The notes under the pieces are model-generated. The model was given only the letters and a program-made list of their open reading frames with translations. It did not search any database and was not told where the DNA came from. From contig CAYZGK010000010.1 of assembly GCA_964478025.1 (NCBI GenBank), positions 1 through 56,072 on the forward strand: a stretch of DNA of 56,072 nt, given 5' to 3'. Position 1 is the first letter of the stretch; each line of letters opens with the position of its first letter. Origin of the DNA: UBA3700 sp964478025 (GTDB lineage: Bacteria > Bacillota > Clostridia > Christensenellales > UBA3700). Below are positions 25,126 to 33,980 of the stretch, piece after piece. Position numbers and translations under genes: made by a program.

Positions 25126-25147
25126 CGCGTGTACGCACGCGCACGTA
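25126..25147 (-). promoter_or_regulatory. Alternating pyrimidine-purine GC tract in the gyrB leader
   Basis: 22 consecutive bases alternate pyrimidine and purine. It contains the perfect hairpin CGCGTG-TACG-CACGCG (25126-25141). It sits in the predicted gyrB leader, right beside the Shine-Dalgarno sequence (25125..25119), and is by far the most GC-rich stretch nearby. Confidence 0.7.
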
Positions 25148-25165
25148 TTATATTATAGTGGCTAC

Positions 25166-25194
25166 ATTATAACATTTAATGCCATTAAATACAA
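25166..25194 (-). promoter_or_regulatory. gyrB promoter
   Basis: TTGTAT (25194..25189), a 17-nt spacer, and TATAAT (25171..25166). Transcription should begin near 25159 and run through the alternating GC tract. Confidence 0.6.
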
Positions 25195-25254
25195 TAGTAT
25201 TTAATAAAAAATTTGGCCTAATTTGAAAAATTTTTAGAAAGTTTAATAAAAAAT

Positions 25255-26343
25255 TTAATCCTTTAAAACTTTGCCATTTAAAATCCTTATTTCGTTATGA
25301 TTTAAAGGCATTTCAAAGTCAGTACAAGTAATAATTGTTTGAAGTGATGAACTTATATCCATTAACATATTTCTTCTGCCTTCATCTAATTCACTTAAAA
25401 CATCATCAAGTAAAAGTATAGGTGTTTCTCCAAGTTCATCTTTAAACAATGAAATTTCGGCTAATTTTAAAGACAGAGCACAGGTTCTTTGTTGTCCTTG
25501 TGAACCATATTTTCTAATGTCTATATTGTTTGATTTAATTAATATATCGTCTCTATGAGGACCTATTGTTGTATATTGTAAAGATAAATCTTTATCCACA
25601 GTTTCTTTTAATTTATTTTCAAGTTGAGTTTGAATTTCTTCTAAACTTGAAAATTTAACAGAACTTTCATATTCTAAATCTAAAATTTCACTATTATTTG
25701 TTATTTTTAAATGAGCCTCATTTGCAAAATTCTTTAATTTTTGAATAAATTCATATCTTTTACTTATTATATATGCTCCTTCTTTTGCAAGTTGAGTATC
25801 CCATAAAACTAGCATATCCTTTATTTTTTCATTTTTATAGCTTTCTTTTAATAAACTATTTCTTTGTGAAATTATTTCATTATATTTAGATAAGGCATAT
25901 AAATATGGCTTAAATTGTTGAGATAGAGAAATATCCATAAATCTCCTTCTTTCTACAGGAGATTCTTTTATAAGTTTCATTTCATCTGGAGAAAAGAATA
26001 TTACATTCATTAATCCTATAAGTTCACTTATCTTTTTAATTGGTATTCCATCAATTTTTATATTTTTCTTTTCATTATCACTTATATAAAATTCTATCGT
26101 ATGCTCTCTATACTTTTTTTGAAGTATTATTTTTATATAAGCATTTTTATTATTCCATCTTATTAATTCTTTGTATTTTGTGGTCTTTGTAGATTTACCA
26201 ATACCACAACAAAGTATACTTTCAAGTAGATTAGTTTTACCCATTGCGTTATTTCCAATAACAACATTAAGTCCATCTTTAAATTGAACTTTTTCATATT
26301 CATAATTTCTAAAATTTTTTAGGGTAACTTCTTTAATATACAT
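25255..26343 (-). CDS. recF: DNA replication and repair protein RecF
   Basis: 362 residues. SMC-like ATPase with Walker A GNNAMGKTNLLE, signature SQGQQRTCALSLKLAE and Walker B PILLLDDVLSELD. Loads RecA at gaps through RecOR. Normally it lies between dnaN and gyrB in one direction; here it is divergent from dnaA, with gyrB downstream. The ATG at 26343..26341 has no Shine-Dalgarno site, and a TAGAAT box (26358..26353, with TTGTTA 18 nt upstream) lies only 9 nt before it, so the mRNA is probably leaderless. Confidence 0.95.
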   Translation of the reverse strand: MYIKEVTLKNFRNYEYEKVQFKDGLNVVIGNNAMGKTNLLESILCCGIGKSTKTTKYKELIRWNNKNAYIKIILQKKYREHTIEFYISDNEKKNIKIDGIPIKKISELIGLMNVIFFSPDEMKLIKESPVERRRFMDISLSQQFKPYLYALSKYNEIISQRNSLLKESYKNEKIKDMLVLWDTQLAKEGAYIISKRYEFIQKLKNFANEAHLKITNNSEILDLEYESSVKFSSLEEIQTQLENKLKETVDKDLSLQYTTIGPHRDDILIKSNNIDIRKYGSQGQQRTCALSLKLAEISLFKDELGETPILLLDDVLSELDEGRRNMLMDISSSLQTIITCTDFEMPLNHNEIRILNGKVLKD

Positions 26344-26352
26344 GTTATATTT

Positions 26353-26427
26353 ATTCTACATTATCACTCATTTAAATAACAAGTTATTTATCTTTTTGTT
26401 GATAATAATATTTTATTTTATTATAAT
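26353..26427. promoter_or_regulatory. Divergent recF/dnaA promoter region
   Basis: dnaA: TTGATA (26399-26404), 17 nt, TATAAT (26422-26427), ATG at 26437. recF on the minus strand: TTGTTA (26382..26377), 18 nt, TAGAAT (26358..26353), ATG at 26343. Each -10 is 9 nt from its start codon. Imperfect DnaA-box-like sequences (TTATCACTC; TTATCAACA on the minus strand) lie between the genes and may give DnaA autoregulation. Confidence 0.6.
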
Positions 26428-26436
26428 ATTTACTAT

Positions 26437-27795
26437 ATGGAAGAAGTATTAAGAATTTGGGAATCTTTATCTGAAGAAATCGAAAAATTAGGTAATATAG
26501 TAGCATTTGATATGTGGATCAAAAACTTAGAACCACTAGATATTGATTGTGGAACTATTATTTTAGTTACTTCTACAAAATCTCAAAAAGAAATTGTTAA
26601 TAAAGAATTAAGACCTAAAATATTAAAAGCTATTTCTAATTTAAATAACCCAATTTTAACAGATTATAAAGTTATAGATAAAGATGAAAAAGAAAATTAT
26701 AAGAAAACAAATATAGTTTCTTCTAATGAAAATATTCAACCTGAAAAATTTGAGTTTAATGAAAATTATACTTTTAATACATTCGTTGTAGGTTCATGTA
26801 ACCAAATTGCTGCCGCTGCTGCTCTTGCAGTTGCAAAAGATCCTGGTTCAACATTTTCTAATCCTTTATTTATTTATGGTGGTGTTGGACTTGGTAAAAC
26901 TCATATTCTTCATGCTATAGGAAATTACTGTAACGAAAATAATAAAAAAATAAAAATTATTTATACAACAACTGAACAATTTGTTAATGATTATATATTT
27001 TCACTATCTCATAATAAAACAACTGAACAAGTTTTTAAATTTAGAGAAAAATATAGAAATGCAGATATATTAATGATTGATGATATTCAATTTATAGAAG
27101 GTAAAACTTCTTCACAAGAAGCTCTATTCCATACCTTTAATGATTTATATCAAGCTAAAAAACAAATTATTATTACTGCAGATAAACATCCAAAAGAATT
27201 AGTATCTATTGAAGAAAGATTAAAATCTAGATTTACTCAAGGTTTAAATGTAAGTGTTGATTCTCCAGATGTTGAAACAAGAATTGCTATTTTACAAAAG
27301 AAAGCTCTTCAAAAAAATTTCAATATTTCTAGTAATATTATTAATTTTATGGCAGAAAATTTAAATTCTAATATAAGAGAAATGGAAGGAGCTTTAAATA
27401 AAGTTGTATTCTATTGCCAATTAAATGGAAAAAATAAAATAGAAGATAAAGATTTAGACTTAGTTAAAGACGCATTAAAGGACGAATTAGGTATTAATGG
27501 TCACATTATATCTATAGATACAATAGTAGATGCAGTTTGCTCTTATTTTAGCGTTTCTAAAGATGATATAAAAGGTAATAGAAGAACAAATAAAATTGCT
27601 ATACCAAGACAAATTGCTATATATTTAATAATAGATATGTTATCTTTACCTCAACAAGCTATAGGTAATTATTTTGGTGGTAAAGATCATACTACTATTT
27701 TATATGCTAGAAATAAAATAAGTGATGAAATGGATAAAAATAGTCTATTAAAATCACAAATAAAAGATATTAAAAATATACTAGAAAAAAAGTAA
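26437..27795 (+). CDS. dnaA: Chromosomal replication initiator DnaA
   Basis: 452 residues. Domain I (about 1-80) is followed by a short linker. The AAA domain has FVVGSCNQIAAAAA, Walker A GGVGLGKTH, Walker B ADILMIDDIQFIEG and the arginine-finger region ERLKSRFTQGL. Domain IV has the DnaA signature FGGKDHTTILYARNKI. Opens oriC and loads the helicase. No Shine-Dalgarno precedes the ATG, and the predicted transcript begins only 2-5 nt before it. Followed by the putative oriC and dnaN. Confidence 0.98.
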   Translation: MEEVLRIWESLSEEIEKLGNIVAFDMWIKNLEPLDIDCGTIILVTSTKSQKEIVNKELRPKILKAISNLNNPILTDYKVIDKDEKENYKKTNIVSSNENIQPEKFEFNENYTFNTFVVGSCNQIAAAAALAVAKDPGSTFSNPLFIYGGVGLGKTHILHAIGNYCNENNKKIKIIYTTTEQFVNDYIFSLSHNKTTEQVFKFREKYRNADILMIDDIQFIEGKTSSQEALFHTFNDLYQAKKQIIITADKHPKELVSIEERLKSRFTQGLNVSVDSPDVETRIAILQKKALQKNFNISSNIINFMAENLNSNIREMEGALNKVVFYCQLNGKNKIEDKDLDLVKDALKDELGINGHIISIDTIVDAVCSYFSVSKDDIKGNRRTNKIAIPRQIAIYLIIDMLSLPQQAIGNYFGGKDHTTILYARNKISDEMDKNSLLKSQIKDIKNILEKK

Positions 27796-27970
27796 TTTTC
27801 TAAATTGTGAATAATTGTTAATAACTTTATATATAATTTCACATAATTATTAACAATTTTGAATTTTGAAAATATAAGTAAAATTCGAATGTTTCAAAGT
27901 TATTCACTTTATCCACAAAGTATATTAATAATATTATTATCAATAATATAAAAATAAAAAAAATTATTAC
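27796..27970. other. Putative replication origin oriC
   Basis: The dnaA-dnaN intergenic region carries a DnaA box TTATTCACA on the minus strand (27814..27806). Two head-to-tail boxes on the plus strand, TTATTCACT (27900-27908) and TTATCCACA (27909-27917, the perfect consensus), are directly adjacent. An almost pure A/T stretch (27921-27965) follows, suited to unwinding. Position next to dnaA and the change of gene strand bias support origin function. Confidence 0.75.
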
Positions 27971-27982
27971 GAGAGGTGTAAA

Positions 27983-29083
27983 ATGATTTTTTCTTGCAAC
28001 GATATAGATTTAAAAGAAGCATTATCTGATATTTCTGCAGCATTACCTGTTCATAAGTTATCTCCTATCTTAGAAGGTATTAAAATTGAAGCTGAAGGTG
28101 ATACAGTAAAATTAACAGCTACTAATATGGATTTTACAATCATTAAAATTATTAAAGGTGATGTAAAAATGAGTGGTGAGGTATTAGTACCTGGTAGCTT
28201 GTTTATTGAATTTATTAAAAAATTAAATAAAGATAGTGATGTTATTATCTCTGATGAAGAAAGTTATGTAGTAATTGAATGTTTAGATAATAAAACAACT
28301 ATTAATAAATTAGATATTCAAGAATATCCAGTTGTTAAAGATTATGAATATAAAGAAAAAGTTTCAATATTAAAAAGTGAATTTAAGGATTTAATAAATA
28401 AAACTTCATTTGCTTGTAATGTAACAGATGATAATAAACCAGTTTTAAAAGGTTGTTTATTAAAAGTAGAAGATAATACTATTCAAAGTGTAGCATTAGA
28501 CGGATTTAGAATGGCTATTTGTAAAAAAGAATTAGATAAATCTTATCCTGCTATTGAAATGAATATAACAGCTAAAGATTTAAATTCAATTGTTAAGTTA
28601 TTAGAAAATGATGATGAAAAAATTGAATTATGTTTCTCAGATAAAAAATTAATAATTGAAGAAAATGGATTAAAAATTATTTCTACTCCAATTGAAGGTA
28701 GATTTATGAATTATCAATCTACTATGCCAAAGAGTTTTGAAACAGAAATTACAGTAAATAAGAAAATATTAGAATCATGTGTAGATAGAGTTGGTATTTT
28801 ATCTAGATTTGAAAAAACTAATTTAATTAAATTAGAAGTTAAATCTAATATATTAAATATTTCTTCAACATCTGAAATAGGAAATGCTCAAGAAAATATT
28901 AATGTTTTAACAAAAGGAAAAGATACTTTAGTTGGATATAATTCAAATTATATAGCTGAGTGTTTAAAACATATTGATGATGAATATATTGTTTTAAAAA
29001 TGAACTATACTGCTCCATCTATAATAACAGGAGTAGAAAACTCAGAATATAACTTCTTAATTCTTCCAGTAAGATTTAGATAA
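27983..29083 (+). CDS. dnaN: DNA polymerase III beta sliding clamp
   Basis: 366 residues, three-domain clamp of usual length. N-terminal MIFSCNDIDLKEALSDISAALP, LVPGSLFIEFIKKL, LDGFRMAICKKEL in the second domain and a C-terminus ending NFLILPVRFR (hydrophobic protein-binding pocket region) are clear. Tethers Pol III and many partners to DNA. GAGAGGTG lies 7 nt before the ATG, in contrast with the leaderless dnaA. Ends at the terminator at 29108-29143. Confidence 0.97.
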   Translation: MIFSCNDIDLKEALSDISAALPVHKLSPILEGIKIEAEGDTVKLTATNMDFTIIKIIKGDVKMSGEVLVPGSLFIEFIKKLNKDSDVIISDEESYVVIECLDNKTTINKLDIQEYPVVKDYEYKEKVSILKSEFKDLINKTSFACNVTDDNKPVLKGCLLKVEDNTIQSVALDGFRMAICKKELDKSYPAIEMNITAKDLNSIVKLLENDDEKIELCFSDKKLIIEENGLKIISTPIEGRFMNYQSTMPKSFETEITVNKKILESCVDRVGILSRFEKTNLIKLEVKSNILNISSTSEIGNAQENINVLTKGKDTLVGYNSNYIAECLKHIDDEYIVLKMNYTAPSIITGVENSEYNFLILPVRFR

Positions 29084-29107
29084 AAATTAAAATAGATAAA
29101 AATTAAG

Positions 29108-29143
29108 TAGCATTAGAGAAAAAAATCTAGTGCTATTTTTTTA
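29108..29143. terminator. Terminator between dnaN and rsmG
   Basis: TAGCATTAGA (29108-29117) pairs with TCTAGTGCTA (29126-29135), one G-U pair, then seven T. The A-rich loop and flank may also end rsmG transcription. Confidence 0.82.
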
Positions 29144-29833
29144 TAGTGGATTTGTTCTTGGTTTATTTGAAGATCTTGGATATTTATTTGAAGTTTTATT
29201 ATTTTTCTTAACCTCTAATATGGTTCTAAAATCGCCATTTGGTAGAGTTAAGGTATATTTATTTGAAATATTAGAATTTAATAAATTAAAAGCATTTTTA
29301 GAGGCTTTAATTTCATCCTCAATATTACTTCCCTTATAAGCTAATAAAATTCCATTAACTTTAAGTAAAGGAATAGTATATTCAAGAAGTATATTTAAAG
29401 GAGCTACTGCTCTTGCTATCGTATAATCAAAAGTTTCCCTATTTTTTAATGCAAAGTCTTCAACTCTACAGTGTAAACATTTACAATTTTTTAACTCTAA
29501 TTTATTAATTAATTCATTTAAAAAGTTAATTCTTTTATTTAGTGAGTCAATTAATACAAAATTACAATTAGGTTTAAGTATAGCAAGTGGAATTGATGGG
29601 AATCCTGCCCCTGCTCCAATATCACATAAATAAGAGTTATCTTTTATATAGTTAAAAGAAGTTATACTATCTATAAAATGTTTAATTTCAACGTCCTCTT
29701 TGTCTGTAATTGAGGTTAAATTAAACTTATTATTCCATTCAATTAATAAAGAATAATATAATTCAAATTTATCTAAAATTTGTGGTATGTTTTGAATTTT
29801 TAAATTTTCAAGGTAAGTTTTTAATTGATCCAT
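29141..29833 (-). CDS. rsmG: 16S rRNA (guanine527-N7)-methyltransferase
   Basis: 230 residues from ATG 29833..29831; a longer upstream reading (to 29893) would overlap mnmG by 59 nt and is rejected. SAM-binding motif DIGAGAGFPSIPLAI, preceded by FNLTSITD and HFIDSI. The Ala-Arg-Ala-Val-Ala-Pro motif YTIARAVAPL is intact. Methylates G527 of 16S rRNA. It starts one base after the mnmG stop (TAATATG), so translation is coupled. The last about 18 residues are a basic Asn/Ser/Pro tail. Confidence 0.95.
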   Translation of the reverse strand: MDQLKTYLENLKIQNIPQILDKFELYYSLLIEWNNKFNLTSITDKEDVEIKHFIDSITSFNYIKDNSYLCDIGAGAGFPSIPLAILKPNCNFVLIDSLNKRINFLNELINKLELKNCKCLHCRVEDFALKNRETFDYTIARAVAPLNILLEYTIPLLKVNGILLAYKGSNIEDEIKASKNAFNLLNSNISNKYTLTLPNGDFRTILEVKKNNKTSNKYPRSSNKPRTNPL

Positions 29834-29834
29834 A

Positions 29835-31700
29835 TTAATTTTTCTTAGATAAATAAACAAGTAAAACAGTAATATCAGCTGGAGATACTCCACTTATTCT
29901 TGAAGCTTGTCCTAAATTTAAAGGTTTAATCTTATCTAACTTTTGTCTTGCTTCTATTCTAAGACCTAAAATTTTTGAATAATCTAAGTCACTAGGTAAA
30001 ATTTTATTTTCTAATTTTTTACTATTTGAAATTATATTTTCTTCTTTATTTAAATAACCTTCATATTTAATTTCAGTTGAAATTTCATCTAAATATCTTA
30101 AACTATAAGGTTTAAAATCATCAAAATAATAATAAATGTCACTTGCGTTTATTTTAGAACGTTTTAACATTGATTTATATGTTAGTCCATTACAAGGAAC
30201 AGACTCACCTAATTTTTCAAATAAAGGTCCATAAAGTTTAGGAGAAACAGAAGTTTCTAATAATTCTTTAAGTTTTTCTATTTGGTTTATCTTATCTAAG
30301 TATTTATTCCATCTATCATCTTTAACAAGCCCAACTTTTCTTCCAATTGGAGTTAGTCTTAAGTCTGCATTTTCTTGTCTTAAAAGTAAACGATGTTCAG
30401 CACGTGCTGTCATCATTCTATAAGGTTCGTTTGTACCTTTTGTAACTAAATCATCAACTAAAACTCCTAAATAAGAAGAATCTCTAGATAAAGTAATTTG
30501 CTCTTCACCTTTTACATATTGACCAGCATTAATTCCGGCTAATATACCTTGAGCTGCAGCTTCTTCATATCCTGAACTTCCATTTAATTGACCAGCTAAG
30601 AATAATCCATCAATTCCTTTATACATTAAATGTGAATTTAAAGATAATGAATCTATACAGTCATATTCAATAGCATAAGCAAATCTCATGAATTTACAAT
30701 GTTCTAGTCCAATAACTGAGTGATACATTTGAATTTGAACATCAAAAGGCATAGAAGAACTCATTCCTTGGATATACATTTCATTTGTAAACGCACTTTC
30801 TGGTTCAATAAATATTTGATGTCTATCTTTATCTTGGAATCTCATTATTTTATCTTCAATAGAAGGACAATATCTAGGACCAATACTATGAATACTTCCA
30901 TTATATAGAGGAGATCTATGAATATTAGATAAAATAATTTGTTTAGTTTTTTCAGTTGTATATGTTAAATAACAAGGTTCTTTATTTTCTATAAAACCTT
31001 CTGTCATAAATGAGAATGGATATAGATTTTCATCACCATTTTGAATTTCCATCTTAGAAAAATCTATGGATTTTTTATCTATTCTTGCAGGAGTTCCAGT
31101 TTTAAATCTTCTTGTAGGAATTCCTAAGTTTATTAATGAATTTGTAAGTTCAGTAGCTCTTGCAAAACCATTAGGTCCTACCTTTTGAGTCCAATCTCCA
31201 ATAATAATGTTTGCGTTTAAGTAAACACCTGTTGCAACAACTATTGATTTACAATAGAAAACTTGACCTAAGGTAGTTTTAATACCACAAACTTTTCCAC
31301 CTTCTGTTAAAATTTCAGCAACTTCTCCTTGAAGAACTGTTAAATTTTCTTCATCTTCAAGAACCTTTTTCATGTAAAGATGATAAGCTGTTTTATCTGC
31401 TTGTGCACGAAGAGATTGAACAGCAGATCCTTTTCCTTGATTTAACATTCTTATTTGAAGAGAATTTTTATCTGTTGAAATTCCCATTTGGCCACCTAAA
31501 GCATCAACTTCTCTAACTAAATGGCCTTTAGATGTTCCTCCAATAGATGGATTACAAGGCATAAATGAAATAGCATTTAAAGATAAAGTTACAACTAGAG
31601 TTTTTAATCCCATTCTAGATAAAGCTAAACATGCCTCTACTCCGGCATGTCCTGCACCAATAACTATAGCATCATAATTTTTATCATAAATCTCATTCAT
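29835..31700 (-). CDS. mnmG: tRNA uridine-5-carboxymethylaminomethyl modification enzyme MnmG
   Basis: 621 residues from ATG 31700..31698 (a TTG one codon earlier is less likely). FAD site VIGAGHAGVEACLALSRMG, the GGTSKGHLVREVDALGGQMG region with PCNPSIGG, and LAGQLNGSSGYEEAAAQGILAG are diagnostic. With MnmE it makes cmnm5U34 in certain tRNAs. The start has no Shine-Dalgarno, and TATAAT (31714..31709) lies 8 nt before it, so the message is probably leaderless. Its promoter is back to back with that of mnmE. Confidence 0.97.
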   Translation of the reverse strand: MNEIYDKNYDAIVIGAGHAGVEACLALSRMGLKTLVVTLSLNAISFMPCNPSIGGTSKGHLVREVDALGGQMGISTDKNSLQIRMLNQGKGSAVQSLRAQADKTAYHLYMKKVLEDEENLTVLQGEVAEILTEGGKVCGIKTTLGQVFYCKSIVVATGVYLNANIIIGDWTQKVGPNGFARATELTNSLINLGIPTRRFKTGTPARIDKKSIDFSKMEIQNGDENLYPFSFMTEGFIENKEPCYLTYTTEKTKQIILSNIHRSPLYNGSIHSIGPRYCPSIEDKIMRFQDKDRHQIFIEPESAFTNEMYIQGMSSSMPFDVQIQMYHSVIGLEHCKFMRFAYAIEYDCIDSLSLNSHLMYKGIDGLFLAGQLNGSSGYEEAAAQGILAGINAGQYVKGEEQITLSRDSSYLGVLVDDLVTKGTNEPYRMMTARAEHRLLLRQENADLRLTPIGRKVGLVKDDRWNKYLDKINQIEKLKELLETSVSPKLYGPLFEKLGESVPCNGLTYKSMLKRSKINASDIYYYFDDFKPYSLRYLDEISTEIKYEGYLNKEENIISNSKKLENKILPSDLDYSKILGLRIEARQKLDKIKPLNLGQASRISGVSPADITVLLVYLSKKN

Positions 31701-31708
31701 CAAGGCAA

Positions 31709-31761
31709 ATTATAGCATAGGAGCATAAATATTGGCAAACATAACTAAGTTATGTTATAAT
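31709..31761. promoter_or_regulatory. Overlapping divergent promoters of mnmG and mnmE
   Basis: mnmE: TTGGCA (31732-31737), 18 nt, TATAAT (31756-31761). mnmG: TTGCCA (31738..31733), 18 nt, TATAAT (31714..31709). The two -35 boxes share the palindromic core TTGGCAA, so polymerase can occupy only one at a time. Confidence 0.7.
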
Positions 31762-31768
31762 TTTTGAC

Positions 31769-33109
31769 ATGAAAACAATAGCAACAATTTCGACCCCCGT
31801 TGGAACAGGAGCAATAGGTATAATTAGAATGAGTGGAGACGATGCACTAAAAATTGCCTCTAAGATGTTTACTACTAAAAAATTAGATTCTTTTGAAAAA
31901 GCAGAACCAAACTATATGTATTATGGTACAGTTTCTACAAGTACAATAAAAGATACCATACTTGCCGTATATTTTAAAAAGCCTCATTCATACACTGGAG
32001 AAGACTTAGTAGAGTTTCAATGTCATGGTGGAATGAAAGTTGTAGAAGAAATTTTAAAAGGTTGTTTAGAAAATGGTGCAAATGTTGCAGATAAAGGAGA
32101 ATTTACAAAAAGAGCTTTCTTAAATGGTAAAATCTTATTATCTGATGCAGAAGGTATCATAGATATGATAAATGCAGAATCTATAGCTGCAATAAATGCA
32201 GGATATAGATTATCTAAGGGTGGAATATCTAGTAAATTATCTGAAATACAAGAAAAAATACTATATTGTGTATCTCAATTAGAAGCAAGTTTAGATTATC
32301 CAGAGGAAATGGAAGATGAGGCTAAGATAGATTGCAATAAAGAACTAAAAGAAGATCTAATTAACTTAAAAAATCTATTAAACACATCAAATATTGGCGG
32401 ATATATTAAAAAAGGTATCTCAGTTGCAATAGTAGGCATTGCAAATGTTGGGAAATCTTCTTTGCTTAATAATTTACTTGGAAGAGAAAGAGCTATAGTT
32501 ACAAATATTGCTGGAACAACAAGAGATAGTATAGAAGAATCTATTGAGGTTAATGGAATCTTATTAAGATTAATAGATACAGCAGGAATAAGAGAAACTG
32601 AAGATGTTGTAGAATCTATTGGTGTAGAAAGAAGTTTAGAAGCAGCAAAGCAAAGCGATGTTTGTATTTTTATTACAGAAAGCGGAAGAGAGTTAAACGA
32701 AGAAGAAAATAAAATTTTAGAAAAACTAAAAGAAGAAAACAAAAAGATAATAAAAGTTTATAATAAATGTGATATAAATTCTCCAATAAAAGGCCAAGAT
32801 GATGGAATCGTTATTAGTGCCAAAAAAGGAGAAGGAATAGAAAAATTAAAAGAAACAATAGTAAATATGTTTATATCTAATAAAATAGACTCATCCTCTT
32901 TGGTTATTACAAATCAAAGACATGCGGAATCTATTAGAAAGGCGATAGAAAGCATAGAAAAAGCATTAGAAACATTAGACAATCAACCACTAGAGTTAAC
33001 ATTAGTTGATTTAAGAAGCGCATATTTCTATTTAGGAGAAATAACAGGAAATTGTGCAACTGAAGATATTATAGATAATATTTTTGATAAGTTCTGTTTA
33101 GGAAAATAA
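31769..33109 (+). CDS. mnmE: tRNA modification GTPase MnmE
   Basis: 446 residues. N-terminal tetrahydrofolate domain (STPVGTGAIGIIRMSG), helical domain, embedded G domain with GIANVGKSSLLN, TNIAGTTRDS, DTAGIRET and YNKCD, and C-terminal FCLGK whose Cys is the family's essential residue. Partner of MnmG. Usually mnmE and mnmG are in line; here they are divergent. The ATG lies 7 nt after TATAAT with no Shine-Dalgarno site, suggesting a leaderless message. parB follows after one base. Confidence 0.97.
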   Translation: MKTIATISTPVGTGAIGIIRMSGDDALKIASKMFTTKKLDSFEKAEPNYMYYGTVSTSTIKDTILAVYFKKPHSYTGEDLVEFQCHGGMKVVEEILKGCLENGANVADKGEFTKRAFLNGKILLSDAEGIIDMINAESIAAINAGYRLSKGGISSKLSEIQEKILYCVSQLEASLDYPEEMEDEAKIDCNKELKEDLINLKNLLNTSNIGGYIKKGISVAIVGIANVGKSSLLNNLLGRERAIVTNIAGTTRDSIEESIEVNGILLRLIDTAGIRETEDVVESIGVERSLEAAKQSDVCIFITESGRELNEEENKILEKLKEENKKIIKVYNKCDINSPIKGQDDGIVISAKKGEGIEKLKETIVNMFISNKIDSSSLVITNQRHAESIRKAIESIEKALETLDNQPLELTLVDLRSAYFYLGEITGNCATEDIIDNIFDKFCLGK

Positions 33110-33110
33110 A

Positions 33111-33980
33111 ATGGCAAAGAAAGATTTAACAGTATTTGAATTAAAAGATTATAAATCATACGATAATGATGGAAAATTAAACGAGGGAGTAACTGAAGTT
33201 AATATAGATGATGTATTCCCTAACCCAAATCAGCCAAGAAAAAGTTTTGATAAAGACTCAATAAAAGAGTTAAGCAAAACCATAAAAAGAATTGGACTTA
33301 TACAACCAATAGTTGTAACAAATATTGACAATAAATATGTTATAGTAGCTGGAGAAAGAAGATACAGGGCTTCAAAAATGGCTGGACTTACAACAGTTCC
33401 AGTAATAATTAAAAACTTATCTAAAAAACAAATAGATGAGATATCTTTAATAGAAAATATTCAAAGACAAAACTTAAATCCTATTGAAGAAGCAATGGCT
33501 TATAAAAATTTTATTAATGAATATAAGTTAACACAAGAAGAACTTGCTTCTAATGTTGGAAAGTCTAGACCTTATATAACAAACGCATTAAGACTTCTTA
33601 ATCTTCCAAGCGATATAAAAGAAATGGTAATATCTGGTAGATTAAGTGGTGGCCATGCTAGAGCTTTACTTGCAGTTAACGACGAATATTTACAAAGAAC
33701 ATTAGCAAAGGCTGCTTGTGATAAGCAAATGAGTGTTAGGCAGTTAGAGACTATTATTCATAATAAGAATAATCCTAAGAGTAAAAAAACAATAAAGCCA
33801 GTACTTTCTGTTGAATTAAAGAAATTAGTTAATACAATGCAAAGAGTTTTTGCTACGAATGTAAAATTAATGGGTAATAATCAAAAAGGAAGAATCTTAA
33901 TTGATTATTACACCACTGATGATTTAGATCGAATTATCGAACTTATAGATATTTTAAGAAAAAATTCTAATTTAAATTAA
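33111..33980 (+). CDS. ParB/Spo0J/Noc-family protein
   Basis: 289 residues. The ParB CTPase part has PNPNQPRKSFD, GLIQPIVV, VAGERRYRASKMAGL and LIENIQRQNLNPIEEAMAY. The HTH follows (LTQEELASNVGKSRPYITNALRLL) with RLSGGHARALLA, then a C-terminal dimer domain. Loads at parS to segregate origins, or acts as the Noc division inhibitor; sequence alone does not separate the two. No ParA/Soj gene is adjacent. The ATG is one base after mnmE. The stop overlaps that of the convergent jag gene by 3 nt (TTAA). Confidence 0.9.
   Translation: MAKKDLTVFELKDYKSYDNDGKLNEGVTEVNIDDVFPNPNQPRKSFDKDSIKELSKTIKRIGLIQPIVVTNIDNKYVIVAGERRYRASKMAGLTTVPVIIKNLSKKQIDEISLIENIQRQNLNPIEEAMAYKNFINEYKLTQEELASNVGKSRPYITNALRLLNLPSDIKEMVISGRLSGGHARALLAVNDEYLQRTLAKAACDKQMSVRQLETIIHNKNNPKSKKTIKPVLSVELKKLVNTMQRVFATNVKLMGNNQKGRILIDYYTTDDLDRIIELIDILRKNSNLN

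Noticed and set aside
32296..32742. 148-codon minus-strand ORF in mnmE
   Set aside because: Antisense shadow of the conserved GTPase domain.
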